Below, piece after piece: positions 22,165 to 32,981 of a DNA stretch of 64,000 nucleotides. The stretch spans positions 146,019,012 through 146,083,011 of the forward strand of contig NC_059073.1 in NCBI RefSeq assembly GCF_020497125.1, read 5' to 3'. The notes below the pieces were generated by a model. The model searched no databases and was not told the origin of the DNA. It saw only the letters and a program-made list of their open reading frames with translations. Every line of letters begins with the position of its first letter. Position 1 is the stretch's first letter. The translations under genes were made by a program, and so were the position numbers. This stretch comes from Mauremys mutica. Taxonomy: Eukaryota > Chordata > Testudines > Geoemydidae.

Positions 22165-24297
22165 CACATTGAGTATGCCTGTAAACAAAAGAAAAAGAGG
22201 CCTGTGGTCTGGCCGACAAAAAGAGGAACCTTGCATACCCTAGAGCAGACCCAGGATGATCAAGGTGACACCTCCTCACAAGAGGAAGTGCCACTGCATG
22301 TTTTGTCTTTGGCAGCGGGCTCACATGAATACTGGGTAACCCCTTTATTGGAGGGCAAACCTATACGCATGGAACTAGACACCGGTGCAGCTGTCTCGCT
22401 GGTTCCTGAGACTGTGTATAAGGAAAAGCTACAGCATCTTCCGCTTAAGGCAACAAAAACTGTTCTGAAGACGTATACAGGTGAAGCTGTGCCCATGTTG
22501 GGCACTATTGATGTTAAGGTGGAGCTCAATGGACAGGCGGCTAAATTGCCACTGTTTGTGGTGAGAGGTGACTACCCAGCCTTAATGGGTAGGTCTTGGC
22601 TTGGGAAGATTCAACTGAACTGGGCAGAAGTGCACCGGATGACTAAAGAAGAAACCAGTCTAACCCCTATTCTAAGGAAACATGCTGCTGTTTTTGGAGA
22701 TGATTTGGGAAGTATGAAGGGAATCACTGTGACATTGAACATTAAACCTGACAGTCCACCAAAATATCTGAAAGCCCGAACTGTGCCATATGCCATCAGG
22801 CCAAAAGTTGAAGCAGACCTGGAGCGCCTGGTCACCAATGGAGTCCTAATACCAGTTACCCATAGCTCATGGGCCACTCCTATCGTTCCAATCGTGAAGA
22901 AAGATGGCTCTCTCCGGATTTGCGGTGATTTTAAAGTCACTGTCAACCCAGTGTTGTGTGCAGAGCAATACCCGCTTCCCCGCATCGATGACCTCTTCGC
23001 AGGCCTGGCTGGGGGACAAAAGTTCAGTAAGATTGATCTGAGTCAAGCATATTTACAGATGCACGTCGATGAAAAGTCCCAAGAGCTGTTGACTATTGTG
23101 ACTCATAAGGGGCTTTATCGATACTGTCGCCTACCCTTCGGAATAACATCTGCTCCCGCCCTGTTCCAGAGGGCTATGGACCAGATCTTGTGTGGCTTGT
23201 CAGGAGTTCAGTGCTATCTGGATGATATCCTGGTCACTGGAAGAAATGAAGAGGATCACTTAAAGAATTTAGAGGCTACCCTACAAAGACTGGAAGAGTA
23301 TGGCCTACGAGTTCGCAAAGACAAGTGTGAATTCTTCAAGCCCTCTGTTGAATATTTGGGACACATCATTGATTCTGCAGGTCTTCATAAGGCCCCTGCA
23401 AAAGTTAAAGCTATTGTGGAGGCTCCCCCACCTCGAAATGTAAGCCAGCTGCGCTCGTTTCTAGGACTCCTGAACTATTTTGGAAAGTTCATCTCACAGT
23501 TAGCCACACTGCTAAAACCACTTCATGAGCTCCTTGGGCAGAACAAGGCCTGGAAGTGGACTGAAGCCTGTGATGTTGCGTTTAACAAAGCTAAGGATGC
23601 ATTGCTAAATTCTGAAGTTCTAACGCACTTTGATCCATCCTTACCACTGCAATTGGCCTGCAATGCCTCCCCTTATGGAGTGGGAGCAGTCGTGTCACAT
23701 ATTATGCCTTCAGGAGAAGAGAGACCTATTGCTTTTGCTTCACGCACTCTAAGCAAAGCAGAAACTAACTACGCCCAAATCGAACGTGAGGCATTAGGAA
23801 TTGTTTTTGGAATTCGGAAGTTTCATCAGTACCTGTTTGGGCGAAAATTTACTCTTCTCACAGACCATCGACCTCTGACATCAATTTTTGGACCCTACAC
23901 AGGCATTCCCCCATTAGCTGCTAGTCGTATGCAACGTTGGGCATTGTTACTTTCAGCACACACATATGAAATCAAATATCGGAAATCCACTCTGCACGGC
24001 AATGCAGATGGCCTCTCAAGGTTGCCTTTGCCGGTCAAACACCAAGATAGTGCCCAAAAGGAAATCTTCTACTTTGAACAGGTAGAGAATACACCCATCA
24101 CTGCTACTCAGATAAAGAAGGCAACTCGCGTTGACCCAGTATTGTCCCACGTTATGGACCTGGTGATGCATGGAAAATCTCGACAAACCTCTCCGGTCTC
24201 ATCCGACCTTGTTCCCTACATGTCCAAGCGGATGGAGTTATCGGTCCAATCGGTTGTTTGTTGTGGGGGAGACGTGTCATTATTCCACCACCACTGA
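22165..24297 (+). pseudogene. pol: Gypsy pol, first part: protease, reverse transcriptase, RNase H
   Basis: The sequence is open from 22165 to 24297 in the gag frame. The aspartic protease has ELDTGAAVSLV at about 22374. Reverse transcriptase blocks include DLSQAYLQM, LPFGITSAPALFQRAMD and catalytic YLDD at 23215-23226. RNase H follows, but the codon at 23662-23664 encodes Asn (ACNASPYG) where this family has the first catalytic Asp; the later REALGI and TDHRPL blocks and the downstream HGNADGLSRLP are present. The frame leaves the conserved reading at about 24240-24290, where a small indel shifts integrase into another frame. The region would normally yield the enzymes that copy element RNA into DNA. 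Confidence 0.88.
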
Positions 24298-25469
24298 GAT
24301 CACAGATGTTAGAACAGCTACATTCCGGTCACTGTGGAATAGTGCGCATGAAGGAAATTGCACGAAGCTATTTTTGGTGGCCTGGACTGGACAGCGCTAT
24401 TGAAGAGAAGGCAAAAGCTTGTATGTCATGTCAGGGTGTGAGGAATGCACCCCAGTGGGCACCCCTACACCCATGGGACTGGCCTGAAAACCCGTGGCAA
24501 CGTATTCACGTTGACTTTGCTGGCCCCCTTGAAGGAAGCATGTTCTTGGTGGCAATAGATGCCCATTCTAAATGGCCAGAAGTCTCTATAATGCAGTCCA
24601 CTTCTGCAGAGAGTACTATCCAAAAACTACGAGGACTCTTTAGTCGTTTTGGTCTGCCAGAACAACTTGTGAGCGACAACGGACCGCAGTTCGTTTCTCA
24701 GGAGTTTCAAAATTTTATGAAGGCAAATGGGATACACCACATCACGTCAGCACCATATCATCCGTCCACCAACGGATTAGCTGAAAGATTTGTGCAGACA
24801 ATGAAAAACGCTTTGAAATCAGCAAGGGGACAACACTCCATTCAAAAGCGTCTGGATACCTTTTTACTTTCCTACAGAAACACACTTCATGCTACGACCC
24901 ACGCATCTCCGGCCTTTCTAATGATGGGATGACAGCTGCGCACTTGCTTTGATCTGCTGAAACCTTCTGAACCCCGACAAATTGTGCAACATCAGCAGCA
25001 ATATCAAGTCATCAGACGGGCACCCAGAGCAAAAGACCGAACCTTTAGCCCGGGACAGCCAGTTTTGGCTCGGAATTATACTTCCAGAGCTAAATGGGTT
25101 CCGGCCACAGTCATCACTCAAACAGGACCTGTTTCCTACACAGTCCGGACTGCAGAGAATCTTACCTGGCGGCGACATGTAGATCAGCTGTTGCCAGGTC
25201 ATGCCAGTCCTCAGGACCCATCTGCAGTTGAGGAGTCTGACTTCACCTCTTCTGGTGAGGGACCGAATCACGAGTCACCTGTTTCTGACTGTTCTCCTCC
25301 ATTACTGCCGGCGGCTGAGATACCCCTTTGCCCAGCATGAGCTGATACCACCTCCTCACCTGTTCGTGCTGTGGACCCTGAGCCCCTAGTGCTTTCGGGT
25401 GCAATAACACCAGAAGTTCGCCGTAATCCACCTAGAGACAGAAGGCCTCCTCATCGGCTGGATCTTTAG
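24258..25469 (+). pseudogene. pol: Gypsy pol, second part: integrase
   Basis: Integrase lies in a frame shifted relative to the upstream pol. The HHCC zinc site (HSGHCGIVRMKEIA, CMSC), the three acidic residues (HVDFAGP, VSDNGPQF, NGLAERF) and a C-terminal RRHVDQLLPG module are recognisable. TGA codons interrupt the frame at 24930-24932, after the catalytic core, and at 25338-25340 in the tail; the same frame then runs to TAG at 25467-25469 (ending PPHRLDL). Integrase joins element cDNA to the target. The two TGAs are in contexts consistent with CGA-to-TGA decay. The element cannot make full integrase as read. Confidence 0.85.
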
Positions 25470-25585
25470 CTAGGGCGAACCCACAGTTATGGGGCAAAAT
25501 AATCCCCAGGGTTTAGCCGGGAATGGAGGCAGTCTACCCTCCTTCTCTAGTCTAGTGTGTGTTTTATTTAGGGGATGTTCTTATT

Positions 25586-25600
25586 AGGGGGGGAGGAATA
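25586..25600 (+). other. Polypurine tract of the Gypsy element
   Basis: AGGGGGGGAGGAATA abuts the 3' LTR directly, the expected place for the plus-strand primer. Confidence 0.8.
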
Positions 25601-25793
25601 TGTTGTGTATTTGGTTGTCATGGTTTTTGTTGCTATGGCAACTGAGTTAGATTATTATGGGTTAGCTCAGCCGGTTTCAACCAGCTGAGTGAGCTCTCTG
25701 TATATCTGTAAATAAAATGGAGGTTTTGGTTAGCTGCCTGCTCTCTGGCCTCAAGTGATTGCTTCCTACACCGGCTGCCCCAAGGATATAACA
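25601..25793 (+). repeat. 3' LTR of the Gypsy element
   Basis: 193 bp, apparently identical to the 5' LTR over its whole length, followed by the CAATC target duplication. Confidence 0.92.
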
Positions 25794-26439
25794 CAATCCT
25801 ATTCAGGAAAATAGTAAGGAGCATAAACTCTGGCAAGTCAAGTGTAAAAGTATACTTAGGCAGACCAAAAAAGTATTTGAAGAGCAACTAGCAGAAGACA
25901 CAAAAACTAACAGCAAAAAAACCCAAAACCAACAACATTGTAAGCACACCAGAAGCAGGAAGCCTGCCCATCAGTGGCCACTGGATGACTGAGATGCTAA
26001 AGGAGCACTCAAGGAAGGCCATGGTGGAGAAGCCAAATGAATCCTTTGCATCAGCCTTTACTGCTGAGGATGTGAGGGAGATTCCCACACCTGAGCCATT
26101 CTGTTTAGGTGACAAATCTGAGGAACTGTCCCAGATTGAGGTGTCAGTAGAGGAAGGTTTGGAACTGAAGACTCTGTCTCAATGAGTCTGGGAGGGGAGG
26201 TGGCTCAGATAGATTCCAAGGCCAGAAGGAACCACTGTGATCCTTAGTCTGACCTCTTGTAGAACACAGGCTTCTCTGCCCCCTTTCCAGTTTATCAACA
26301 TCCTTGAATTGTGGGCACCCAAACAGGACAAGGATACAAGCAATGGTCGCACCAGTGCCAAATACAGAGATAAAAATCACCCCTCTGCTCCTACTCGAGA
26401 TTCCCATTTATGCATCCCAGGATCACATTAGCTCTTTTG

Positions 26440-26575
26440 GCTGGAACAGTTTTTATAGTGGGAAGGCTGAGAGCCACTGAACCAACTGTAAACACTGTGT
26501 ATGATTGAAACCACTTCAAGCCAGGGAGTGCAGCAGCCCCCTAGTCCAGCAGCCCCCTAGTCCAGCACCTATGGG
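26440..26575. mobile_element. Short dispersed repeat, probably a non-autonomous DNA transposon
   Basis: 'ggctggaacagtttttatag' to 'gaaaccacttcaagccaggg' matches a second copy at about 55590-55700 in the same orientation ('ggctggaacaatttgtagag', 'gaaaccacttccagccaggg'). It interrupts the old CR1. A duplicated 'agcagccccctagtcc' occurs near its right end. Confidence 0.5.
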
Positions 26576-27661
26576 TCACAGCATTACACTGGGAGCTCAT
26601 GTTCAGCTGATTATCTGGCACGACCCCCAACTATTTTTCTTGTCACTGCTTCCCAGGATAGAATCCCCCATCCAGTAAACATGGCCTACATTTCCCCCCA
26701 CATGTATACATTTACATGTAGCTGTATTAAAACACACATTGTCCGCTTGCACCCACTTTACCAAGCAATCCAGATCTCTCTGAATCAGAGACCGGTCCTC
26801 TTCATTATTTACCACTCCCCACCCCACCCCAATTTTTGTGTCATCTGTAGACTTTATCCGTGATTATTTTATATTTTCTTCAGGTAATTGATAAAAATGT
26901 TAAATAGCGGAGGGCCACAAACCAGTCCCTGTGGGCCTCATTGGAAACACACCTGTTGGATGATGATTCCCCATTGATAGTTACAGTTTCAGACCGATCA
27001 GTTAGCCAGTTTTTAATCCATTTAATGTGTCATGTGAATTGTATATTGTGCTACTTTTTGATCAAAATGTCATGCTGTACCAAGTCCAACACTTTACAGG
27101 TCTAAGTATATTATGTCGACCCTAAACCTTTATCAACTAAACTTGTACTCGCCTCAAAAAATATCAGGTTAGTTTGACGGGATCTATTTCCATAAACCCA
27201 TGTTGATTGGCATTAATTACATCCTCCTCCTTTAGTAGTCAAGTCCCGTATCAGCTGCTCCATTATCTTGCCTGGGATCGAGGTCAGGCTGACAGGCCTA
27301 TAATTACTGTCATCCCATTGACGCTTTTAAAAAACTGGCACATTAGCTTTCTTCCAGTCTTCTGGAACTTTCCTAGTACTCCAAGACTCATTGAAAATCA
27401 GCATTAACAGTCCAGGAAGCTCTTTGGCCAGCTCTTTTAAAACTCTTGAATGCAAGTTACCTTGACTTGCTCATTTAAAAATGTCCAACTTTAGCAGCTT
27501 AACATCCTCCAGAGATATTAGTGGAAAGGAAAGAGTGTTACCATCACCACAATGAGACAGCATCGTCTTTCCACCACCCCCCCCAAATACAGCACAGAAA
27601 TATTTATTGAATACCTCTGCATTTTCTGAATTATTATTGATAATTCCATCATTTCCATCTA

Positions 27662-27813
27662 CCTGCCTCTGGAAACTTCCACTACATGCATCCGACGAAG
27701 TGGGTATTCACCCACAAAAGCTTATGCTCCAATACGTCTGTTAGTCTATAAGGTGCCACAGGACTCTTTGTCGCTTTTTACAGATCCAGACTAACACGGC
27801 TACCCCTCTGATA
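27662..27813 (+). mobile_element. Penelope-like retroelement fragment with 12-bp target duplication
   Basis: It is bounded by perfect 12-bp repeats 'catttccatcta' (27650-27661 and 27814-27825), so it inserted into the old CR1 by a retroposition-type event. The hammerhead-like core at 27687-27727 is partly decayed here (CCGACGA instead of CTGAAGA, CAAAA instead of CGAAA) but keeps the GTGGGT/ACCCAC stem. The end 'ctaacacggctacccctctg' matches the copy at 4868-4992. Confidence 0.7.
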
Positions 27814-27989
27814 CATTTCCATCTAGTCATGGACCAATGGTTGAACGTTTCTAAAGTACTTTGAGATGCTGTGGTGTGTAGGGCCAGAGATGGGGTCCAT
27901 CGGCTGCAGTGTTGGGGTCACTTCAAAGTCTGAGGGTGTTTGGAGTCCCTCAGGAGCATTGATTCAGCCCAGAACAACCTGATACTTTA

Positions 27990-28085
27990 CTGATAGATAG
28001 AGCGAGTGAGGGGGTGAATGGGGATAGATAGATAAGATAGATAGAGCGAGGGGATGGATGGGGACAGACAGACAGACTTTGCTAA
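27990..28085. repeat. GATA/GACA tetranucleotide repeat
   Basis: Degenerate 'gatagata' and 'gacagacaga' tracts interspersed with GC-rich bases. Confidence 0.8.
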
Positions 28086-28189
28086 CTGGTCTCTCCACAT
28101 GCACCAAGAAGGCCCCTCTTCTCCCGCCAGCCTGGGACATGGAACAGTCTCTGGGATGGAGCAGAGTGAAGGAGCAACCTGAGGCATTT

Positions 28190-28460
28190 GCAGATGGGTG
28201 ATCCCTGTGGCACGCACATGTGCCCACAGCTTAAAGAATCATTAAATGAAATACAGCAAGACCGCTGTGCCCAGAAGCCACCTGTTATGCCAGCGCTGCT
28301 AATACACTTCCCAGCTTTAGCAGCAGCTTGGGCCGTGACCCCCCATTTGCTGTGTGTGAAGGGAATAATGCAACGTGGCTTTGGGATCAAAATTAATGAA
28401 ACAGCAGTGAATCGAAACCATGTTCCAAGGGGATTACAGTACAATGGGCCATGCAGGCCC
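28190..28460. other. Unassigned complex sequence, candidate conserved non-coding element
   Basis: Sequence free of simple repeats, with AT-rich homeobox-like cores (caaaattaatgaaac, aatcattaaatgaaa), lying between a GATA repeat and a CA minisatellite. It is neither an obvious mobile element nor protein-like. Any regulatory role is a guess from composition. Confidence 0.25.
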
Positions 28461-28611
28461 AGGGCTAAGCCTCAGGGTTTAGCTGGAGCTTTCATTAAAG
28501 CTGGGGCCATCAGCGCACTGGGTGGGATGGGGACACATAGGGAACCAGCAGACCGGCGGGGAAGCAGCTGCCAGAATGGACATCACAAACCAGCCCTTTT
28601 CCAGGCAATAT

Positions 28612-29165
28612 CAACACATCCACACCATACATGCACTGTACACACCCACGTACACCATATACACGACCATACACACCCCCATACACATGCACCATACACA
28701 CACACACACCCCATATACATGCACCATACACACCCACCCACACCATATACACCACCGTACACACCCACACCATATACACGCACCGTACACACCCACACTT
28801 GCACCACATCTGCACGCACACACACACACACCATATACATGCACCGTACACACCCACCCACACCATACACACACACCGTACACACACACCATATACATGC
28901 ACCGTACACACACACACACACTTGCACCACATCTGCACACACACCATACACATGCACCGTACACACACACACACACACCGTACACACCATATACATGCAC
29001 CACACATGCACACCCACATCATATACATGCACCATACACACCCACACCCCATATACATGCACTGTGCACACTCACCCACACCCACACCATATACATGCAC
29101 TATGCACACACACATACCATATAGATGCACCACACATGCACACACAACACTGCATACATCCCCCA
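28612..29165. repeat. CA-rich minisatellite
   Basis: Tandem variants of 'cacaccatatacatgcacc' and 'gtacacacccaca' fill the block, with mixed unit lengths. Frames of over 200 codons on both strands are translations of this repeat, rich in His/Thr or Cys/Val. Confidence 0.9.
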
Positions 29166-29357
29166 GGCACATACACCCATACCTATATCTATGCCTCCTG
29201 TGAGACAGCTCCTGAGTTGGTGTAAATTGCACAGTTCCTCTGGCTTCAGGGGAACTACCCTGATTGCCGTGAGTATCTGGCCCTGTTCATGCACTCATGC
29301 CCACCCGTCTAACTCTACTCCAACACTGGAGCAGAGGGGTGGTTTGCATATTGCTAG

Positions 29358-29690
29358 ACCAGTGCTCCCCAAACTTTTCAGGGTTGCGCCCCCCCTTACC
29401 CCTCTCCACCCCTCCCCCTCCCGGAGAGAGGCCCAGGGCAGGGCCGCAGCTCCAGGGGAAAGGGGTGGTCAGTGGTAAGGGGCTGAGGCTGTGGCTGCAG
29501 TCTGGGGCCGGGGGAGGGGCCAGGAGATGGGGCTGGGTGTGGGGCAGAGTTGGGAGCAGAGCATGGCTGGGCGGCGCTCCCTCCCTGCCCTCCCTTGGGG
29601 GCTGGCCTGGGCCCTGCTCCCGCCCGCCGAACGTTCCTCCGTGTCTGCCCCACAGTTTGGGGCCCTACGCCCTAGCCTGAGGTCCCGGTA
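29358..29690. mobile_element. Possible hAT-type element, left terminus only
   Basis: 'cagtgctccccaaactttt' at about 29361 is a typical hAT terminus and is followed by a GC-rich interior. No inverted right end or target duplication was located. Confidence 0.4.
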
Positions 29691-30012
29691 GTTCAGTTCA
29701 GCCCCTGGTGCATTAGCGCATTCTTCAGGGCTGCCTTAACCTGTGCTCAGGCTGCAATGGCCCCCGTTGGGTGAGGTGTAACAGGCAGTAGCTAGAGCGT
29801 GGGAACACGCTGCCGAACCCCCTGCTGCTACCATCCTGCCCTCTGCACCAGGGCGGGCCACGGAGCCCAACACTAAATAATTCAGAGCTCATGTCCTGGC
29901 CCATGTGCACTTGGGTACCTTGCAACAGGATACGGCTGGGGTAACACAAACACACCCATTGCAGACTGAGAAGGAAGCAACGTGTCTGCCTTTGCCAGCT
30001 GGCAGCTCGCTC
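29691..30012. other. No feature recognised
   Basis: About 320 bp with no gene or repeat signature that I recognise. Confidence 0.4.
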
Positions 30013-31215
30013 CACAGAATCAGAGAATATCAGGATTGGAAGAGACCTCAGGAGGTATCTAGTCCAACCCCCTGCTCAAAGCAGGACCAACCCCAACTAA
30101 ATCATCCCAGCCAGGGCTTTGTCAAGCCTGACCTTAAAAACCTCCAAGGATGGAGATTCCACCACCTCCCTAGGGAACCCATTCCAGTGCTTCACCACCC
30201 TCCTAGTGAAATAGTTTTTCCTAATATCCAACCTAGACCTCCCCGACTGCAACTTGAGACCATTACTCCTTGTTCTGTTATCTGCCACCACTGAGAACAG
30301 CTGAGCTCCATCCTCTTTGGAACCCCCCTTCAGGTAGTTGAAGGCTGCTATCAAATCCCCCCCCCTCACACTTTTCTTCTGCAGACTAAATAACCCCAGT
30401 TCCCTCAGCCTCTCCTCGTAAGTCATGTGCTCCAGCCCCTAATCATTTTTGTTGCTCGCTGCTGGACTCTCTCCAGTTTGTCCACATCCCTTCTGTAGTG
30501 GGAGGGTGGGGGGAAAAATGGATGCAATACTCCAGATGTGACCTCACCGGTGCTGAATAGAGGGGAATAATCACTTCCCTCGATCTGGTGGCAATGCTCC
30601 TACTAATGCAGCCAAATATGCCGTTAGCCTTTTTGGCAACAAGGGCACACTCATATCCAGCTTCTCTTCCACTGTAATCCCCAGGTCCTTTTCTGCAGAA
30701 CTGCTGCCCAGCCATTCGGTCCCTAGTCTGTAGCAGTGCATGGGAGTCTTCCGTCCTAAGTGCAGGACTCTGCACTTGTCCTTGTTGAACCTCATCAGAT
30801 TTCTTTTGGCCCAATCCTCCAATTTGTCTAGGTCACTCTAGACCCTATCCCTACCCTCCACCATATCTACCTCTCCTCCTAGCTTAGTGTCATCCACGAA
30901 CTTGCTGAGGGTGCAGTCCACCCCATCATCCAGATCATTAATGAAGATGTTGAACAAAACCAGCCCCAGGACCGACCCCTGCGGTGCTCCGCTTGATACG
31001 GCTGTCAGCTGGACATGAAGCCATTGATCACTACCCGTTGAGCCCGATGATCTAGCCAGCTTTCTATCCACATTATAGTCCATTCATCCAGCCCATACTT
31101 CTTTAACTTGCTGGCAGACCATACTGTGGGAGACCATATTAAAAGCTTTGCTAAAGTCAAGGAATAACATGTCCACTGCTTTCCCCTCATCCACAGAGCC
31201 AGTTATCTCATCATA
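30013..31215 (-). mobile_element. CR1 LINE, 5'-truncated, minus strand
   Basis: The plus strand begins with the antisense CR1 tail 'cagaatcagagaatatcagg' and 'caaccccctgctcaaagcag'. The minus strand then carries broken reverse-transcriptase reading: [17 protein letters not shown] at the 3' end, [46 protein letters not shown], and [13 protein letters not shown] near 31150. Frameshifts separate these blocks. It lacks endonuclease. Confidence 0.82.
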
Positions 31216-31441
31216 GATCCCCAGCTGGGGTGACCTGGCCGCAGCTCCTTTGGAGTCAATGGGCCAGATCCCCAACTGGTGTTTATCACAGTAGATCTAG
31301 GCCAGTTTACAGCACCTGAGGATTTGACCTGTTGACACTGGCGAGGGGAAGTCTGAGGGTTCCGTTTTCCGCTGCCTGGCAGCTAGTGGTGTCATGTCCA
31401 CCAGTGCAAAGCGGCTGATTCGGTAGCCTGTTCTAACACCC

Positions 31442-32132
31442 TGTAGCGAGGTGACGACTCACCCACGTGGCGCCTCCCGCTGGTCATCCCAGGAATTAGC
31501 TCGCCAGCCTCTGGAGCGCCCTCTGCAGGTCGGTGTCTCGCATGCTGCTGGCCCCGTGTCCCTCCCAGTGCCCTTTACCCAGGGGTTCTGCCCACCGCAG
31601 CAACCCCCAATCTGGGTTTCCCCACTCTGGGGAACCCCCAACCCCCTATCTCCAACCTCCCCTCAGTGGCTATTGCCAGTCACCATCTAGCCCCCGCTCC
31701 CTGGGGCAGACTGCAGTCTGTAAAGGCCACTCATCATTGGCAAGGGGGGTTGGACCTGCTGCCTCTGCCCAGGCTATACCCCTGCAGCCCCAGTACCTTT
31801 CATAGGCCTTTAGCTAGGCCCACAGCCTGGGGGTTTTCCAGGCTGGAGCTCCCCAGCTCCTCTAGCCTTCCCCCCAGCCCTGCTCCACTCTCAGTACCCT
31901 GAGCTCCCAGACAGCCAGGCCCGTCTCTCTCTCTGGCTATGGCCAGAGAGAGAATCTCTGCTAGCTCCTGCCTAGCAGCCCCTTTATAGGGCCAGCTGTG
32001 GCCTGATCGGGGCGTGGCCCCAGCTGAGGCTGCTTCCCCCCAATCAGCCTAGCAATTGGCTCCCCGGGGCAGCCTTTTTCCCAGGCTGCTTTAAGGCCTT
32101 TCAGGGCTGGAGTGGGTAACCACGACACTACA
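31442..32132 (-). mobile_element. Solo LTR, 691 bp, with perfect 5-bp target duplication
   Basis: It is flanked by CACCC (31437-31441 and 32133-32137). It starts TGTAGCGAGG and ends GACACTACA, with inverted TGTAG/CTACA termini. On the minus strand CCTATAAAGG (about 31981-31990) looks like a TATA box, so minus orientation is likely. It contains 'ggccagagagag' motifs and no coding sequence. Confidence 0.8.
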
Positions 32133-32981
32133 CACCCACTTTGCACTGTTGGAAATGACCACATGAGCTTCAGTACAAGTGTGCAGGAGTCTAGTGGGTC
32201 TCCAAAGCCATCCTTTTGCAATGGCAGGATGGCCAAGTGGGTCCCGATTAGGGTTGCCAGGTGTCTGGTTTTCGACCGGAACACCTGGTCGAGAAGGGAC
32301 CCTGGAGGGTCCAGTCAGCACTGCTGACCGGGCTGCTAAAAGTCTGGTTAGCACAGGGCTGGCAGGCTCCCTACCTGGCTCTGTGTGGCTCCCCAGAAGC
32401 AGCGGCCTCTAGGTGGAGGAACTGCCAGGGGGCTCTGCGTGCTGCCCCCGCCCTAAGTGATGGCTCTGCAGCTCCCATTGACTGGGAACTGCAGCCAATG
32501 GAAGCTCTGGGAGTGGTGCCTGCAGGCGGAGGCAGCGCGCAGAGCCACCTGACTGCGCCTCTGCCTAGGAGCCTAGGGATGTGCCAGCAGCTTCCCAGGA
32601 GCTGCTTGAGGTAGATGCCACCTGGAGCCTACACCCTGAAGCCTTCCTGCACCCCAACCCCCTGCACCCACGCTGATCCCCCTCCCGCACCCAAACTTCC
32701 CCCTGGAGCCTGCACCTCTCCTAACCCCCTGCCCCAGCCCGGATCCCCCTCCCACACCCTGAACCCTTCATTTCTGGCCCCACCCCAGAGCCTAGAGCCC
32801 ATACCCTCTTCCACACCCCAACCTCCTGCCTCAGCCCAGAACCTCCTTCCACATCCGAACCCCATGACCACAGCCCAGAGCCCCCTCCTGCACCCCAATC
32901 ACTCATCCCTGATCCCACCCCAGAGCCCTCACCCCCTCCCACACCCCAACCCCCTGCACCAGCCTGGTACAAATGAGCAAG

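Larger units (their letters stand above)
21180..25793 (+). mobile_element. Full-length Ty3/Gypsy LTR retrotransposon with identical LTRs
   Basis: Complete structure: 5' LTR 21180-21372, primer-binding site 21374-21393, gag from 21496, pol (protease, reverse transcriptase, RNase H, integrase) to 25469, purine tract 25586-25600, and 3' LTR 25601-25793. It is flanked by the 5-bp duplication CAATC (21175-21179 and 25794-25798). The two 193-bp LTRs look identical base for base, implying recent insertion. The coding region has three in-frame TGA codons, one frameshift and an Asp-to-Asn change in RNase H, so this copy is not autonomous as read. The order RT before integrase places it in Ty3/Gypsy; no envelope gene is present. 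Confidence 0.93.
20155..26165 (+). mobile_element. CR1 LINE fragment split by a solo LTR and a Gypsy element
   Basis: CR1 endonuclease/linker sequence runs 20155-20410 ('ctgcttcttggagcagctag'), resumes 20941-21070, and resumes again after the Gypsy element at 25799-26165 ('gagcataaactctgg' to 'gaggtgtcagtagagg'). The same CR1 section is seen intact in order at 12900-14010. It is a decayed copy that received two later LTR-element insertions. Confidence 0.75.
26206..27840 (-). mobile_element. Old CR1/L3-like LINE, antisense, interrupted twice
   Basis: On the plus strand it reads as the antisense of a CR1 3' end ('agattccaaggccagaagg'). It continues through reverse-transcriptase antisense blocks ('catgttgattggcattaatt', 'aggctgacaggcctataatt') to about 27840. 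Divergence is higher than in the CR1 copies at 12-16 kb. It contains a DNA-transposon fragment at about 26440-26575 and a Penelope-like insertion at 27662-27813. Confidence 0.7.

Noticed and set aside
21496..25469. Functional gag-pol gene or domesticated host gene
   Set aside because: LTRs, primer site, purine tract and target duplication show a mobile element, and the stops and frameshift show it is defective as read.
28612..29165. CRISPR array
   Set aside because: The units are variable and contiguous without unique spacers of constant length, and the genome is vertebrate.
28188..29232. Frames of 345 and 240 codons on opposite strands
   Set aside because: Both are translations of the CA minisatellite (Thr/His or Cys/Val repeats) and are not credible genes.
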